Made by a program: the position numbers and the translations under genes. DNA of 64,000 bases from Corallium rubrum (Eukaryota; Cnidaria; Anthozoa; Scleralcyonacea; Coralliidae): positions 10,401,426 to 10,465,425 of the forward strand of contig OZ035997.1 of the NCBI GenBank assembly GCA_964035015.1. The letters are read 5' to 3'. Below the pieces are notes generated by a model that worked only from the letters and a program-made list of their open reading frames with translations, ran no database searches and was not told the origin of the DNA. The stretch's first letter is position 1; the number at the start of each line of letters is the position of its first letter. Below, piece by piece: positions 11,714 to 23,000 of the stretch.

Positions 11714-11990
11714 ACAGAGGCTTGAAAATTGAACAAGTAAATTAGTTTCGATAGATACTCAAAGTTTTCTGGTCCCTTCTATATGGAGAGTAAATTGTTC
11801 CATTCATCTGTGTGTCCAATCTGTGCAATAAGCCCTGTTTATACACGGTCATTTAATGACCCCTTACTAAAACACGTACACCATTATTCAACATGGTGGA
11901 CGAGCTATATTTTGGTTTTGGAAGCTTCGTATGGGTAGCGTGCGTCAAAGAACAACGGAAGACATCGGTACACGAGAAAGAGCAAGAGCT

Positions 11991-12332
<342 letters not shown>

Positions 12333-12702
12333 CCATGCACAAGTTTTAACCATGCACAAGTTTTCAGCTAAAGTTAACCAGGCAATAATGAAAATGGTCA
12401 CAGGATGTTCCACAAGTCTCAATGTCACTACCACTGACGGAAGGAGAGAGTCCAATCCGATAATCCTAAAAAAGGCTCTACTACAAGGTGATTCTTTATG
12501 CCCAAAGCTGTTCACCATTTACTTAAATCCTCTTGCCTGGAAAATAAGGACAATGGAAGGATATTGTATCAGCAAACCTATCTCATTGAAAATTACACAA
12601 CTGATGTTTATTGATGATCTGAAAATGTTTTCTGCAAATGATAAGAAGTTATATCCAGCCTTGCAGTGTAGCCAGACATGCACATGAAAGACTTAACTCT
12701 TT

Positions 12703-12913
12703 CTGTCTTGTCCGAATTGGTCCGCTTTAGTATTTTATTCTGGCTAACGCCAGACGATTTTATTCACCTCTGGGGAAGCCCCCGGACAGGAATGAGTTAT
12801 AGACTATCTCTTTAACTCTTTCTTGTCCGAATTGGTCTTTAGTATTTTATTCTGGCTAACGCCAGACGATTTTATTCACCTCTGGGGAAGCCCCCGGACA
12901 GGAATGAGTTAAA
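12703..12913. repeat. Two copies of a ~90-bp foldback element
   Basis: The sequence from TTAACTCTTTC through GGACAGGAATGAGTTA occurs twice in direct tandem, with CTGGCTAACGCCAG at the centre of each copy (itself a hairpin). The outer boundary is TTAACTC/GAGTTAA. It interrupts the LINE reverse transcriptase just after the FIDD box. A related inverted copy lies at about 1380-1460 (GGCTTCCGGGCACTG, GAATAAAATTGTCTGGC). Confidence 0.75.
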
Positions 12914-13855
12914 CATGGAATGGAATGCCAAGAAATGCGCCGTGATGAATGTGAAAAGGGGAGTTCTGGATGAACAGTCTCAACTCAAGTTAAATGATTC
13001 GACGTTGATAGATTCAGTCACCACGAACAAGCCATACAAATTTCTGGTATACATGAACATCTGGGCCTAGATAAAAGGTACCATCCACGAGAAGGCAAGC
13101 AAGGAATTCCTGCAGCGAGTTTGGCTTATATGGGCATCACCACTGTCCGACCTGTTCAAAGTGCTGGCCACCAACACATTTGCAATGTCCGCCCTTTCTT
13201 ATTTCATGACCATCACAGAATGGACAATTCACCAGTTGCAGGAACTCGACCGAGAAGTTCGAAAGATTCTTACAGACAACAGAGGAAGACACCCATGTGC
13301 TTCTGTACATCTGCTATATCTCCCGAGACACAAGGAGGTACGGGCTTAAAAAGCGTTGAGCAAGAATATAAAGAATTGAGAATTAAAACTGCCATCCATC
13401 TGTACGCATCGAATGACCCAACAGTGAAAGCAGCCGCGCTTACTGACCAAGTAAGAAGAAATAGAGGAAGAAGATCCATCATGAAAGATGCCGAGAAGTT
13501 TGCTGAAGAACTAGGAATATTGACATTTCCACAAATAGCAATCTAGAATGGTCCATCATATATACTACTGAAGATGGTAACGAGAAAGTTGTTACAGATG
13601 AAAGAAAGATAAAGTCTTTACTTCGAGAAATCAGAATTACCAAATTAAGAAAAGCAATTGGAAATCAGCCATGGCTTGGCCGTAACACCAACCAGCGGTG
13701 GGAAATGGGATATGGCAGTGATGGATTCTCATGGCTAAATGGGTGGAAAGGATGTCCTACTGATGTAGTGGCCGACATGGAGGAAATTGTACAGCAGTTG
13801 ATCCCCACCCAACGTCTATTACAGCGTCAAGCTTGGGCAAGATACCACAAGCAAT

Positions 13856-14473
13856 ATGTGCCGCCTATGTGAATCGAAGCAAGAAACCGTATCGCATCTT
13901 TTGTCTGGGTGCGAACGGCTCTCTCAGACGGAATATCTATATCGACACTATAATGTCTTAAAATGTCTTTATTTTGCACTATTGCAACAATTTGGCATTA
14001 TTAAAACTATTCCTCCAGCAAATAGTGCAATTGAGCCCAAACCTGTGACGAAGACCAAAGACGTGGAAATTTTATGGGACATGCCAATTCTCTCCTCTGG
14101 TAGTCAAGTAATAACATCAACAGAACAGGGTAATAGACCAGATATGGTACTAATCAACAGGAAACAGAAGACGGTGGTAGTCATAGAATGTAGTTGCCCA
14201 TCAAACAGCAATATGGAAAGAAAGGATGAATTAAAAACGAACAAGTATCAAGAAGTCCGAGCCGAGCTTCAGAGAAGATTCGAAGGATTTGATGTATACC
14301 AAATCAATGTTCTTCGGGATGTGATGGGTGGCTATAATAAATCGCTGAAAGCCTCGTTAGCCGTTCTGCTGGGCCAAGAGAAATTAGCAAGGGCTGTATT
14401 AAAAAGAATGCAGAAGGCTGTTATTTTTGGATCGATTCGTATAAAAAACTTATTTAAGTCAGCTAGGATGTAA
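13856..14473 (+). CDS. Intact C-terminal endonuclease part of the LINE
   Basis: This is a 205-codon open frame within the LINE remnant. Residues 2-18 form a Cys/His cluster. Residues about 95-125 carry the D...E-x-S core of a restriction-like endonuclease (D of RPDMVL, E of VVVIECS). A conserved lysine-rich KYQEVRAEL stretch and a C-terminal RRMQKAV...RIKNLFK block follow. The endonuclease of this LINE class nicks the target for target-primed reverse transcription. Because the upstream frame is broken, the ATG at 13856 is only an internal methionine. Confidence 0.6.
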   Translation: MCRLCESKQETVSHLLSGCERLSQTEYLYRHYNVLKCLYFALLQQFGIIKTIPPANSAIEPKPVTKTKDVEILWDMPILSSGSQVITSTEQGNRPDMVLINRKQKTVVVIECSCPSNSNMERKDELKTNKYQEVRAELQRRFEGFDVYQINVLRDVMGGYNKSLKASLAVLLGQEKLARAVLKRMQKAVIFGSIRIKNLFKSARM

Positions 14474-14626
14474 ATACGTTTATGGTGTACTCTCTTCTTT
14501 TAATTTATATGACTTTTGTAAATATTTTATTTAGGTTGGTAAAAATCTCTAGGTCACTCAATTGAGCCCTGAGATTATTTTTTGTTAAAATTTGTTAAAT
14601 CAAAACAATTAAACACTGAAAAGAAA

Positions 14627-14838
<212 letters not shown>

Positions 14839-14839
14839 A

Positions 14840-14932
14840 CAGAACAGGACAGGACAGGACAGGACAGGACAGGACAGGACAGGACAGGACAGGACAGGAC
14901 AGGACAGGACAGGACAGGACAGGACAGAACAG
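14840..14932. repeat. (ACAGG)n pentanucleotide array
   Basis: About 17 ACAGG/GGACA units, bordered by AGAAC on both sides, abutting the (GAAA)n array. Confidence 0.95.
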
Positions 14933-14993
14933 AAAATTTATTTAAACTCGGAAATTCATCAATATACATAAATTGCTTTTCGTGAAAGCCGAG

Positions 14994-15183
14994 AACTATT
15001 AAAAAATATATTTACATTTTAAGCTTGTTGCTAATCTTGCTTCTGTGGGTAAACCATTCCACAATTTTCCTCCGCTTAGTGCAAAACTGTTTTTAAGATA
15101 GTTTGTTTTTGGCCTTGGTAAGGCAATTTTCATCTCACGATCTCTGAGATTATAATGTTCTGAATAGTTAGCGCAAACACGAA
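14994..15183 (-). pseudogene. CR1-type LINE 3' end fragment
   Basis: Minus-strand translation reads YNLRDREMKIALPRPKTNYL, then SFALSGGKLWNGLPTEARLA and a stop. This is the conserved C-terminal block of CR1/jockey-like LINE proteins (LPxPxTxxLKxSFxYxGAxLWNSLP). Only the 3' end is present. Confidence 0.7.
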
Positions 15184-15204
15184 GTTAGCCAAAAAAGAAA
15201 TGAG

Positions 15205-15599
15205 TTTTATTATAACCGAAGGCATTCGACGAGACCGTTGCCTGTCTTAAAGAAAGGGAGCTCGAGTTTGGTCCGAATAAAGACCGACAAGGACGTGCAG
15301 CTGAGACGCTTAGATCGTACCGAGTGCAAACAGACCGAGGCGTCATTCGAAGGAATAAAAAACACCTTTTCCGTGTGCCAAGGGAAGAGAGAGAAAGGTG
15401 TGCGGATCGAGAAACACCTCCAGAGAGAGATCGAACACCTCAGAGGCTTTCTGATCAACTGTTACTAATTGATCAGACGAATAACAACGAAGACTATGAG
15501 AAGCGAGAGTTAGCAACAGCATCTGGTGGTGAAAACTCCGGAGTGATTAGAACACGATCTGGTTGGCTTATCAAACCTCCAGACAGACTAAACCTTTAA
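15205..15599 (+). pseudogene. Ty3/Gypsy pol C-terminal tail
   Basis: The codons across two frames read QLRRLDRTE..., then QTDRGVIRRNKKHLFRVP and finally TRSGWLIKPPDRLNL before a stop at 15597-15599. In Gypsy-type Pol proteins the tail after integrase has this form (RRNRRHLR ... TRSGRVVKPPxRL). A frame change occurs at about 15324. A purine-rich stretch (GAGAGGGAGATG) 60 bp downstream is a plausible polypurine tract. Confidence 0.65.
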
Positions 15600-15674
15600 G
15601 TTATTAAATACTTAAGTAGGAGTAGCTAGATGTTTGTATTTTCTAAGTACAGCTCGGCTGCAATTGAGAGGGAG

Positions 15675-15954
15675 ATGTAGTAGTCTTGGGTTGCCTATAC
15701 CCTTGATCTGAATAAAAGGACCAGAGGGCTCTTCGCCTCTGGTTGTTCTGTTTTAATGTTTTCTAACTTCATTACAACTTTTTCTAACTTCATTATTGGT
15801 GAATAGTAGTTGTCGTCGCTAATGCTTATCACTGAGCTACTTCAGAGTGAATAATATTAAAGTTATTCATATCCTATTTAATTTCTATGTGTTCGACAGG
15901 TTGGTCATGTGATACCAATTGTTAATCTATAGATCATCATCGTATATCGTAACA
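15675..15954 (+). mobile_element. Candidate Gypsy 3' LTR
   Basis: It begins TGTAGTAGTC right after a purine tract and ends CGTAACA. It contains GAATAAAAGG as a possible polyadenylation signal with a small hairpin (CCAGAGGGCTCTTCGCCTCTGG) beside it. Its last 160 bp are repeated at 11120-11264. The LTR ends were not confirmed by a complete second LTR. Confidence 0.45.
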
Positions 15955-16371
15955 GTGACGAAAAATCTTTTTATAGTTCCCCACTACATTTTCCATATTA
16001 TATTTGAAAGTGAACATGCTAATGAGTTCTGACACAAAGCGAAACAGTCAGAAATGTGTTGTATTTCAACTAGTTTTTATTACATTTTATGACCTTCAGT
16101 ATTCTTAAAAATCACCCCTCAGAATGCAGGAAATGGCATTTTTTCAAAAATATCCGGGAGGCATGCTCCCGGACCCCCTAGAAGAGTCCCTTTTTGTGAC
16201 CCCCCCCCACGGAGAAATCCTTAAGTGCCTTGAAATGAAATTTTTTATTGTTTCATTTGAAAGAGCATCAAAAAGTAGGACAATAATATATGGCACAAAC
16301 AAATTACTGATTCAGCACAAATTGTGACGTCATGTGGTTTGCATGTTAATTTGGTGAATGTTTAAATGAAC

Positions 16372-16746
16372 TATAGCTCAGTTACCATGTGTCAGAATCA
16401 AATGAACCTTTGCACACATATAGTGCAAGATGAAACACAGTTGATAATACCACCAATTTTGTTGTCAAGGTAACACTGTTGTACCCAGGCCCCTTGCACG
16501 GATTTTATATATAAACCAGCTTCTCTGTCCTGATAAGGATAAAATAATATCAGACAAGTGCTTGTCGTACCTATGCATGTCTAAAATACGTTTATACTAT
16601 AATAATTTGAAAATTATGCCCACAGAGATAAATACATGGTGTTTTATAAAATCCGTGCAAGGGGCCTGGGTACAATGTTTCATCTTGTACTATATGTGTG
16701 CAAAGGTTCATTTGATTCTGACACATAGCAACTGAGCTATAGTTAT
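16372..16746. repeat. Inverted repeat around AACTATAGCTCAGTTAC
   Basis: The left arm 16372-16505 and right arm 16633-16746 are complementary (GTGTCAGAATCAAATGAACC, GGCCCCTTGCACGGATTTTA). About 38 bp of the left arm (around 16447-16485) is missing from the right arm, so the two arms have diverged. Confidence 0.75.
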
Positions 16747-16812
16747 TTGAAAATAAATATTAATGCCCAGCAAATAACTTTGAGAAAAGACATAATATAA
16801 GAAAATTTAATT

Positions 16813-16851
16813 GCTAACGTTTCGTTGCTTGCAGCGCAACATCATCAGAGC
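16813..16851 (-). ncRNA. Hammerhead-ribozyme-like motif
   Basis: On the minus strand: helix I 5' strand GCU, core CUGAUGA, one extra U, helix II GUUGC with GCAAC around a 7-nt loop, GAAA, then the self-complementary ACGU, the putative cleavage-site U, and AGC closing helix I. This is the minimal hammerhead described for Penelope-like elements, where a palindromic helix III would require two molecules. The extra nucleotide between CUGANGA and helix II departs from the canonical core. Confidence 0.5.
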
Positions 16852-16872
16852 GGTTTGAGATTATTACAAATA

Positions 16873-16914
<42 letters not shown>

Positions 16915-17403
16915 GATATGGTATTATATTACAAACGGTCAAAGTAGAATAACAAATTTCAAATTTAAAAGTACAAATGAGCGTTAAGATTTAAAATTCA
17001 AATAATGAGAAAATAAGATGTCATGTTTAGTTAATCCAATCAAACAAAAGATTAGTGTGACGTAAAGATTACAGGGATATTAGTCAAGAGTTAGAATAAG
17101 GAAAGTGGTACGGAGCTAATATTAGCGTTAAGAATGGGGTTAATTTTTTTTTCATTTCTAAACTTAACCCCATTCTTAACGCTAATATATCCCTGTAATC
17201 TTTACGTCACACTAATCTTTTGTTTGATTGGATTAACTAAACATGACATCTTATTTTCTCATTATTTGAATTTTAAATCTTAACGCTCATTTGTACTTTG
17301 AAATTTGAAATTTGTTATTCTACTTTGACCGTTTGTAATATAATACCATATCTATGTATATATATATATATATATATACAATTATTTGTAATAATCTCAA
17401 ACC

Positions 17404-17442
17404 GCTCTGATGATGTTGCGCTGCAAGCAACGAAACGTTAGC
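17404..17442 (+). ncRNA. Hammerhead-ribozyme-like motif
   Basis: The plus-strand twin of 16813-16851. Helix I is GCT (17404-17406) with AGC (17440-17442). The core is CTGATGA (17407-17413). Helix II is GTTGC (17415-17419) with GCAAC (17427-17431). GAAA follows at 17432-17435, overlapping the palindromic ACGT (17435-17438). The sequence is identical to the other arm. Confidence 0.5.
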
Positions 17443-17556
17443 AATTAAATTTTCTTATGTTATGTCTTTTCTCAAAGTTATTTGCTGGGCATTAATATTT
17501 ATTTTCAAATTACGTTTTCCGCCTGGTGTGTCTAGAGCTATAGTTAGTTCATTTAA

Positions 17557-19461
17557 GGTGGAATGACCCCCAAATTTATTTTTTAGAAAAAAAAGCTTTC
17601 AACAAAATTTAAATTGTATGAATGTTATAAGCATAACAAAGTATGAATATTTTTGTGGTAATGACATATTCTGTTGCCATGGTTACCAGGATAAAGTCTC
17701 GAAACCCGTACTTTGAGTCAAAACGCCAGCAGCCATAACTTGATTAGTTTTTAAGCAATGTCTATGAAACTTTGGGGATAAAATCAGCTTTAATATGTCT
17801 ATGCAATGGACTAAAAGATTTGTGATCAGAGAAGTGGTTATTAATTTATTTAGTCAATAGTATACATACTCGGAATCAGAATACATATTCCAAAATAATA
17901 CAAAATCTATTAAAGCATATCCTACCATTCTAGTTCATTGCATAGCGTTACATATGTGGAATATTCCCTGAAAATTTGAGTAAAATCTACCAGATACTTT
18001 TTGAGATATCAATGTTACGAGTTTAAAGTTTGTCTACAGAGAAAATACAGTTTAAAGTTTGTCTACCAAGTTTCACAGCTACATATACCTCTGCTTGGCT
18101 TCAGAAACCACTAAAACTCTCCTGCTCCATACTGTAGACCCTCTGCTTCTTGGTTCTTGTCCTCCTTTTTCTTTTTGAGTCCTCTGATCACCTTTCTTCT
18201 CTTTTTAGCTCTGGGCGTGCTTTTATATTGTGCGAGCGAAACACGAGACTTGTCTTCAGCTTGACAGGCGAGTTCAGTGTACTTGCCAGCAGGAATATTC
18301 ATTGACTTGAAAAGTTCAACAATTGCATTGCAACCAATATTGAAGTGTAAGACCGCATCATACACTCCAAATTCTAGGCTGTCTCTGTGAACAAAGACTT
18401 CCTTAGGAATTCTTTGCCAAATTAGAGCATTCAGAGCCTCGTTCTGATTTTGCGTTTTTCCATGTAAGCACTTTTCCAAAAGACTGTTATCACTAAGTCT
18501 CTGGAACACAGGCTTCACCAGCTTAATGATACTCTTTGGGAGACCAGAACCATGTTTGTATGATTTTGTCCCATTGGCTTTGTCTTGTTGGTAACGACAC
18601 CAGCTATCACTTCCAGGTGGGCAATGGAAGGGATGGTAAGGGTTCGCATCACTGGAAGCACAATGGAAGAGACTAGCATGGATGGCTTTTGTCATCTTAC
18701 CCAAATCTCCAACATTGGACCTAATAGCATGCCATAATAATTTTGTAGCTTATCTATCAAGGGAAAGACCAACACAGTCACACTCTGGACATTTCAACAG
18801 ACAAAACACATCAGCAATAAGTCCCATATCACAAAGTCTGAAACCAGTAATATCTTTACCACTATTATCCAACGTTTTATCGTTAGATCTTTCGTTGATA
18901 AGTTGCTGCAGCTTTCCAAAAGAAGCTGAATTTCCGGAAGCCGTGTGCTCATTATTTGTCTCGCCTTCCACTGAAGAAATCTTCTTTCCAGCGTCTTTTT
19001 CTGGCATTTGTACATCGCCCCCTTCTTCATTATCAACACGAGGACGTTTTGTAAAGCGATTTCCAGTGAATTGCCGCTTTTTGTGCCTCTTAGTGGCAAA
19101 TTTATCCATCTTACTTTTGAAAATATCTTCGATTATAAACTGGCCTTCGATTTTATGTTGCTAATTTGGCGTGCTGGATCCGGAGAGGGCTGGGAAGAGT
19201 TTAAAATAGAACCCAGTCCTTCATAGCTACCCCACATTTATTTGGGGTTAATTTTGGCAATAACTTCGAAGTTATTGGCCAAAAACAAAGGGTAAACAAA
19301 TACGTTTCCATGGCAACGAAGCCACTAACGGTTAATAATCCTAAAAAAAAAGCCGTTATATGTATAAAATAAATGTAAAAACAATATAGGATCAAAGTTT
19401 CATACTCTAGGGCACATATGAGGAAAAAAAAATTTTTCCAAATTTTGGGGGTCATTCCACC
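17557..19461. mobile_element. Kolobok-like DNA transposon, internally deleted
   Basis: Terminal inverted repeats GGTGGAATGACCCCC are flanked on both sides by TTAA (17553-17556 and 19462-19465). TTAA duplication with a Mutator-like transposase fits the Kolobok superfamily; piggyBac also uses TTAA but has an unrelated transposase. The insertion site is recognisable as the right arm of the surrounding foldback, because the uninterrupted junction survives in inverted form at 16356-16380. Confidence 0.75.
18111..19109 (-). pseudogene. Mutator-like transposase, N and C parts fused
   Basis: On the minus strand the N-terminal part (19109 to 18750) starts MDKFATKRHKKRQFTGNRFT and contains FRLCDMGLIADVFCLLKCPE. 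After an in-frame TAA the same frame continues with HAIRSNVGDLGKMTKAIHA, the block HPFHCPPGSDSWCRYQQDK, KCLHGKTQNQNEALNALIW and DSLEFGVYDAVLHFNIG. The HGKTQNxNE...LEFGVYDA block is characteristic of the Mutator-like transposase domain seen in invertebrate DNA transposons. The catalytic middle of a protein normally near 600 residues is missing, so this copy could not transpose itself. Confidence 0.75.
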
Positions 19462-19960
19462 TTAAACATTCACCAAATTAACATGCAAACCACATGACGT
19501 CACAATTTGTGCTGAATCAGCAATTTGTTTGTGCCATATTTTTTCTTCATTTTGACATCTTTAAATCTTTATAACTCTGGAACTATAAAAGATATCAAGG
19601 AACGGTAAACTGCATATCGTCCTACTTTTTGATGCTCTTTCAAATGAAGCAATAAAAAAATTCACTTCAGCACTTTTTAAATCTAGACAGGGACACGCGA
19701 GGAACCTGGAGGCAACTTACTTTAGCATGCTGTGGCCATCGTGGGCTACTCGGCTTGTCACGGACTGTAATTTATTTTACAACAGGTTTAATACAGATAC
19801 AGTAATTAGTTGCCGCCTGGGTTCGCTTTCTATGATGAGGTTGTCAAGACACGTTTTATATCATCTCGTTCCCTGCTATTGCTGGTGAATGTAATATCTA
19901 GCGCTAGATGGATATCTAACATTTTCATTGTTTATGTATAGCTAAGCTTTTTGCTTCAGA

Positions 19961-20060
19961 ATGGCGTTTACTCTTCGGAGAAATCGTATTATTCTTACAA
20001 CAGTGTTGGTTCTCGTTCCTATTATTTTCTTAATAATCAGCTCGGACAACAGCAGTAGAG
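19961..20060 (+). CDS. MGAT4: MGAT4 exon 1 (membrane anchor)
   Basis: It starts at the ATG 19961 and encodes MAFTLRRNR, then a 17-19 residue hydrophobic anchor and SSDNSSR. Basic residues before the anchor predict a type II (N-in) orientation. The donor is GTAAGT at 20061, phase 1. No in-frame upstream extension is needed: vertebrate MGAT4 also begins with a few basic residues and the anchor. Confidence 0.85.
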
Positions 20061-23000
20061 GTAAGTTAGAATAACCTTTGTAAGTGATGTGCTATTTGCA
20101 TCATTATTTAGAACAATGTATTAAAGACTTACCTGAGAATGTTCCGGTATAAAAAGTGTCAACGCTTTAATATTGTGTTAGTGTTTACTTGTTGGGCTTT
20201 ATATGCCCACAGATAAAATATAGCACTGAAATTGAGCGGAGTTTAATTTATGAGTTATCTAAAGGAAGATTCATTTTGATGCCAGGCTTTTTAAAACCGC
20301 ATATATAAGGATAACTTATTGCAAACTGTCATGTATTATAACAGGCTGGCGCTTACTAGTAAGTCTGAATGAAAAGCCTTACCTTAAAGCCTGAGAAATA
20401 TTGCTCTATAAACGTTTTCTTCGTTTATTCTGTTTAATACCCAGGGTAATGCTCTGGCGAGATTTTTGGTGATGAGCTAATTACGAGCTTCTGTTGATGT
20501 TACATTTTTCTATACACTGACACGTTGCAAGAGCGCTTTCCAGTCAATTTATTGTTTTTAGTGTGGTGAATATTTGTAAGCATAGCTGGAACATATAGCT
20601 TGGTTTAATCTGCATGAAGTGAAAACATTTCAATTAATCCTTGTCAAACAATATAACCTTTTATCGTCTATGTTGCACTGGGAGTTTATGGCTAATAATT
20701 GGAATTTATTAGAAATATTGGAAATTGTGCTGTCAATGTTGAATGATGTTAATTTTTGTTAGCATACTCTGTGGCGATGCTCACATACTGTGCTCATTAA
20801 ATTAGGTCATAACTTAAATATTTATTCCAAGCTTTGGGTATTTGTAATTCAAAAATTTAAAGATTAAGCTTTAGTTGTATTTTTTTATTATCAATAATAG
20901 TTCTTTATTAAAGAAAGTTTCAGGAAGAATACTTAAATACAGTATTTGCACAAAAGGAGAAGTTGCACCAGAAATTATCATTACAACACCTGTTTGGACC
21001 TGCCTAATTGCCAAACAAACTTTTTTACTGTGGCTTGGACACAGAATTTAAAACACAGAGTGCCTTTAGCTGATGGATTTTGCTATAGTGTTGCTATATT
21101 AAACTATTTCAATATTTTTTACAATTACAGTATAATTATATACTATAAAATATTATGATATTTTTTTAATAATTATTATTAGCTCACCAGGCTATTTGCA
21201 TTACACAAGGATGGGGGGGATAATTACAAGACAATTAAAGCAAATACTATTTACTAGTACCTCATCTTGCATGCTGCTTCCTTTTTAATGCCACAGCTTT
21301 CCTTTTTTGTTTATTATTTTTATATTTAACAAATAGATTCCATTTTGCCGTTGTCTGTTCAGTTTTATACAATAATTTGAATAGTACGTGCATTTTTATT
21401 GGTCGATAGCCATGATCTATAAAAGGACAGATGCACAGATTATGTCACTGACGTGGTCTGATTTCTGTAAACCAATCACGGATCTCACTGCAACATCATT
21501 AGCCAATGACATTGCTTGATTTGTATAGATCATGGGTCATGTCAGATGAAGTGATTTATCTTTTTCAATGCCCCAGAAATTCACCAGGAAGATTTAATAA
21601 GTCTGTTGAAACATCATTTTTCTATTTTTTATTGTATAAAACAAATAGATTCCATTTTTTTGTTGTCTGTCCAGTTATAGATGGTAAGAACATCAGTGAC
21701 CCACTCGACTGTGTCTCGTGGGCCACTTTTTTGTTCTTACCATGTTGTCACATCATCTGTGCATCTATAACTGAACAGACAACAGCAAAATGGAATCTAT
21801 TTGTTAAATAGATGCACAGATGATGTCACAATGTGGTAAGAACAAAAACGTGGCCTATGAGACGCAGTCGAGTTCTTACCACGTTGTGATGTCCTCTGTG
21901 CATCTATAACTGAACAGACAACAAAAAAATGGAATCTATTTGTTTTATACAATAAAAAATAGAAAAATTATATTTTAACAAACTTACTAAATTTTCCCAG
22001 CAAATTTCCGGGGCATTGAAAAAGATAAATCACTTCATCTGACATGATCCATGATCTATACAAATCAAGCAATGTCATTGGCTTGTGATTCTCATGATCA
22101 GACCACGTCAGTGATGTAATCTGCGCATCTGTCCTTTTATAGATCATGGCTATTGACCAATAAAAATGCACATACTATTCATATTATTGTATAATATATT
22201 ATACATGTATATTAGTATATTATTAGTGAACAGGGTTAGAATTAGCACACAAAAAATGCTGCAAAATCTTGTCCACCTCAATTTTTTTTCCTCCTTCCTA
22301 TTCCTCCAGCTGCATGAATCTTAATTTTATGCGTTCTGAATTCTAAAAATGCAATATTTAAAGCATGCTGCATTCCAAAAATACTTTATATAAATATATG
22401 TGTAGTCCAGTTTTCATTTTCTTCATGCAGAACATACAGTTTTTGTTAATTACTGTATTTTCTGGGCAATAACCCGCATGGCTTATAACCCACACAGCAA
22501 CAAAAATGTCACTTTGGGAAAAATAAATCAGCATATTACCAGCATCAGCGGATAACCCACAGCTGCTAATAATAGGTTTGGGTATGGGAGCATGCTTTGT
22601 TCTTCTTTGTTCAGAGTTCCTTTATTTTTATTTATTTATTTTTATTTTTATTATTAACTTCGCCATATGTAACATACATAGAAATAAACATATAAATAAC
22701 AGCAGGTTTTACAATGGCAGGGGAACCACAACAGCGTTAGCCAATTACTGTGGGCCCTAAACATACAAAGGATATAGAGAGATAACTGTGAACAATAAAA
22801 TTACAGCACATTATAAGTATTACATAATTACAAACAACAAGAAATTGGGTCAGTGAGACTCCGAACAGAGTTGCATTTGAGACAAATAATTCATTTATAT
22901 TCAGCCATTTTGAATGCGGTATATATCATTAGTGTATCGCAGGCACTGGCTACGGGGCCATTAGTTGTACCATGTATTGTATATTCAAGCTTTTTTAGTG

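Larger units (their letters stand above)
12333..14473 (+). pseudogene. LINE with restriction-like endonuclease domain
   Basis: Reverse transcriptase segments read KKALLQGDSLCPKLFTIYLN and LMFIDDLKMF (FVDD-type catalytic box). They are followed by a thumb region (QRVWLIWASPLSDLFKVLAT, ITEWTIHQLQELDREVRKIL, GTGLKSVEQEYKELRIKTA) and then an intact 205-codon stretch (13856-14473). That stretch has a Cys/His cluster (CRLCESKQETVSHLLSGC) and a PD-(D/E)xK-like core with RPDMVLINRKQKTVVVIECS. The C-terminal finger plus endonuclease is the layout of R2/Hero/R4-type LINEs. A stop at about 13069, frameshifts near 13350 and 13545-13855, and an insertion at 12703-12913 make it inactive. Confidence 0.75.
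16747..17513. mobile_element. Penelope-type 3' ends as an inverted dimer
   Basis: Two nearly identical arms of about 380 bp meet head-to-head near 17145. Each arm runs outward through a (TA)n stretch and CTGATGATGTTGC...GAAACGTTAGC to AATTAAATTTTCTTAT and GCTGGGCATTAATATT. The terminal CTGATGA...GAAACGTTAGC block is the type found at the tips of Penelope-like elements. No protein-coding part is kept here. The (TA)n lengths differ between the arms (about 40 versus 26 bp), so this is not a trivial read-through artefact. Confidence 0.6.
16221..19680. repeat. Outer foldback with nested insertions
   Basis: The left arm (about 16221-16380) and right arm (about 19466-19680) are inverted copies. They share GTGACGTCATGTGG, ACATGCAAACCACATG, TGATGCTCTTTCAAATGA and the GTTCATTTAAACATTCACC junction. 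The right arm keeps about 85 bp around 19540-19620 that the left arm lacks. Within the loop lie a second inverted pair (16372-16505 with 16633-16746), a Penelope-type inverted dimer and a TTAA transposon. Confidence 0.7.

Noticed and set aside
16747..17513. Assembly artefact (read-through palindrome) for the inverted dimer
   Set aside because: The arms differ in (TA)n length and at scattered bases, so they are two real diverged copies. Raw reads would be the final test.
22578..22760. Short hydrophobic ORF in MGAT4 intron 1
   Set aside because: It overlaps a T-rich low-complexity tract, lacks splice signals and resembles no known protein.
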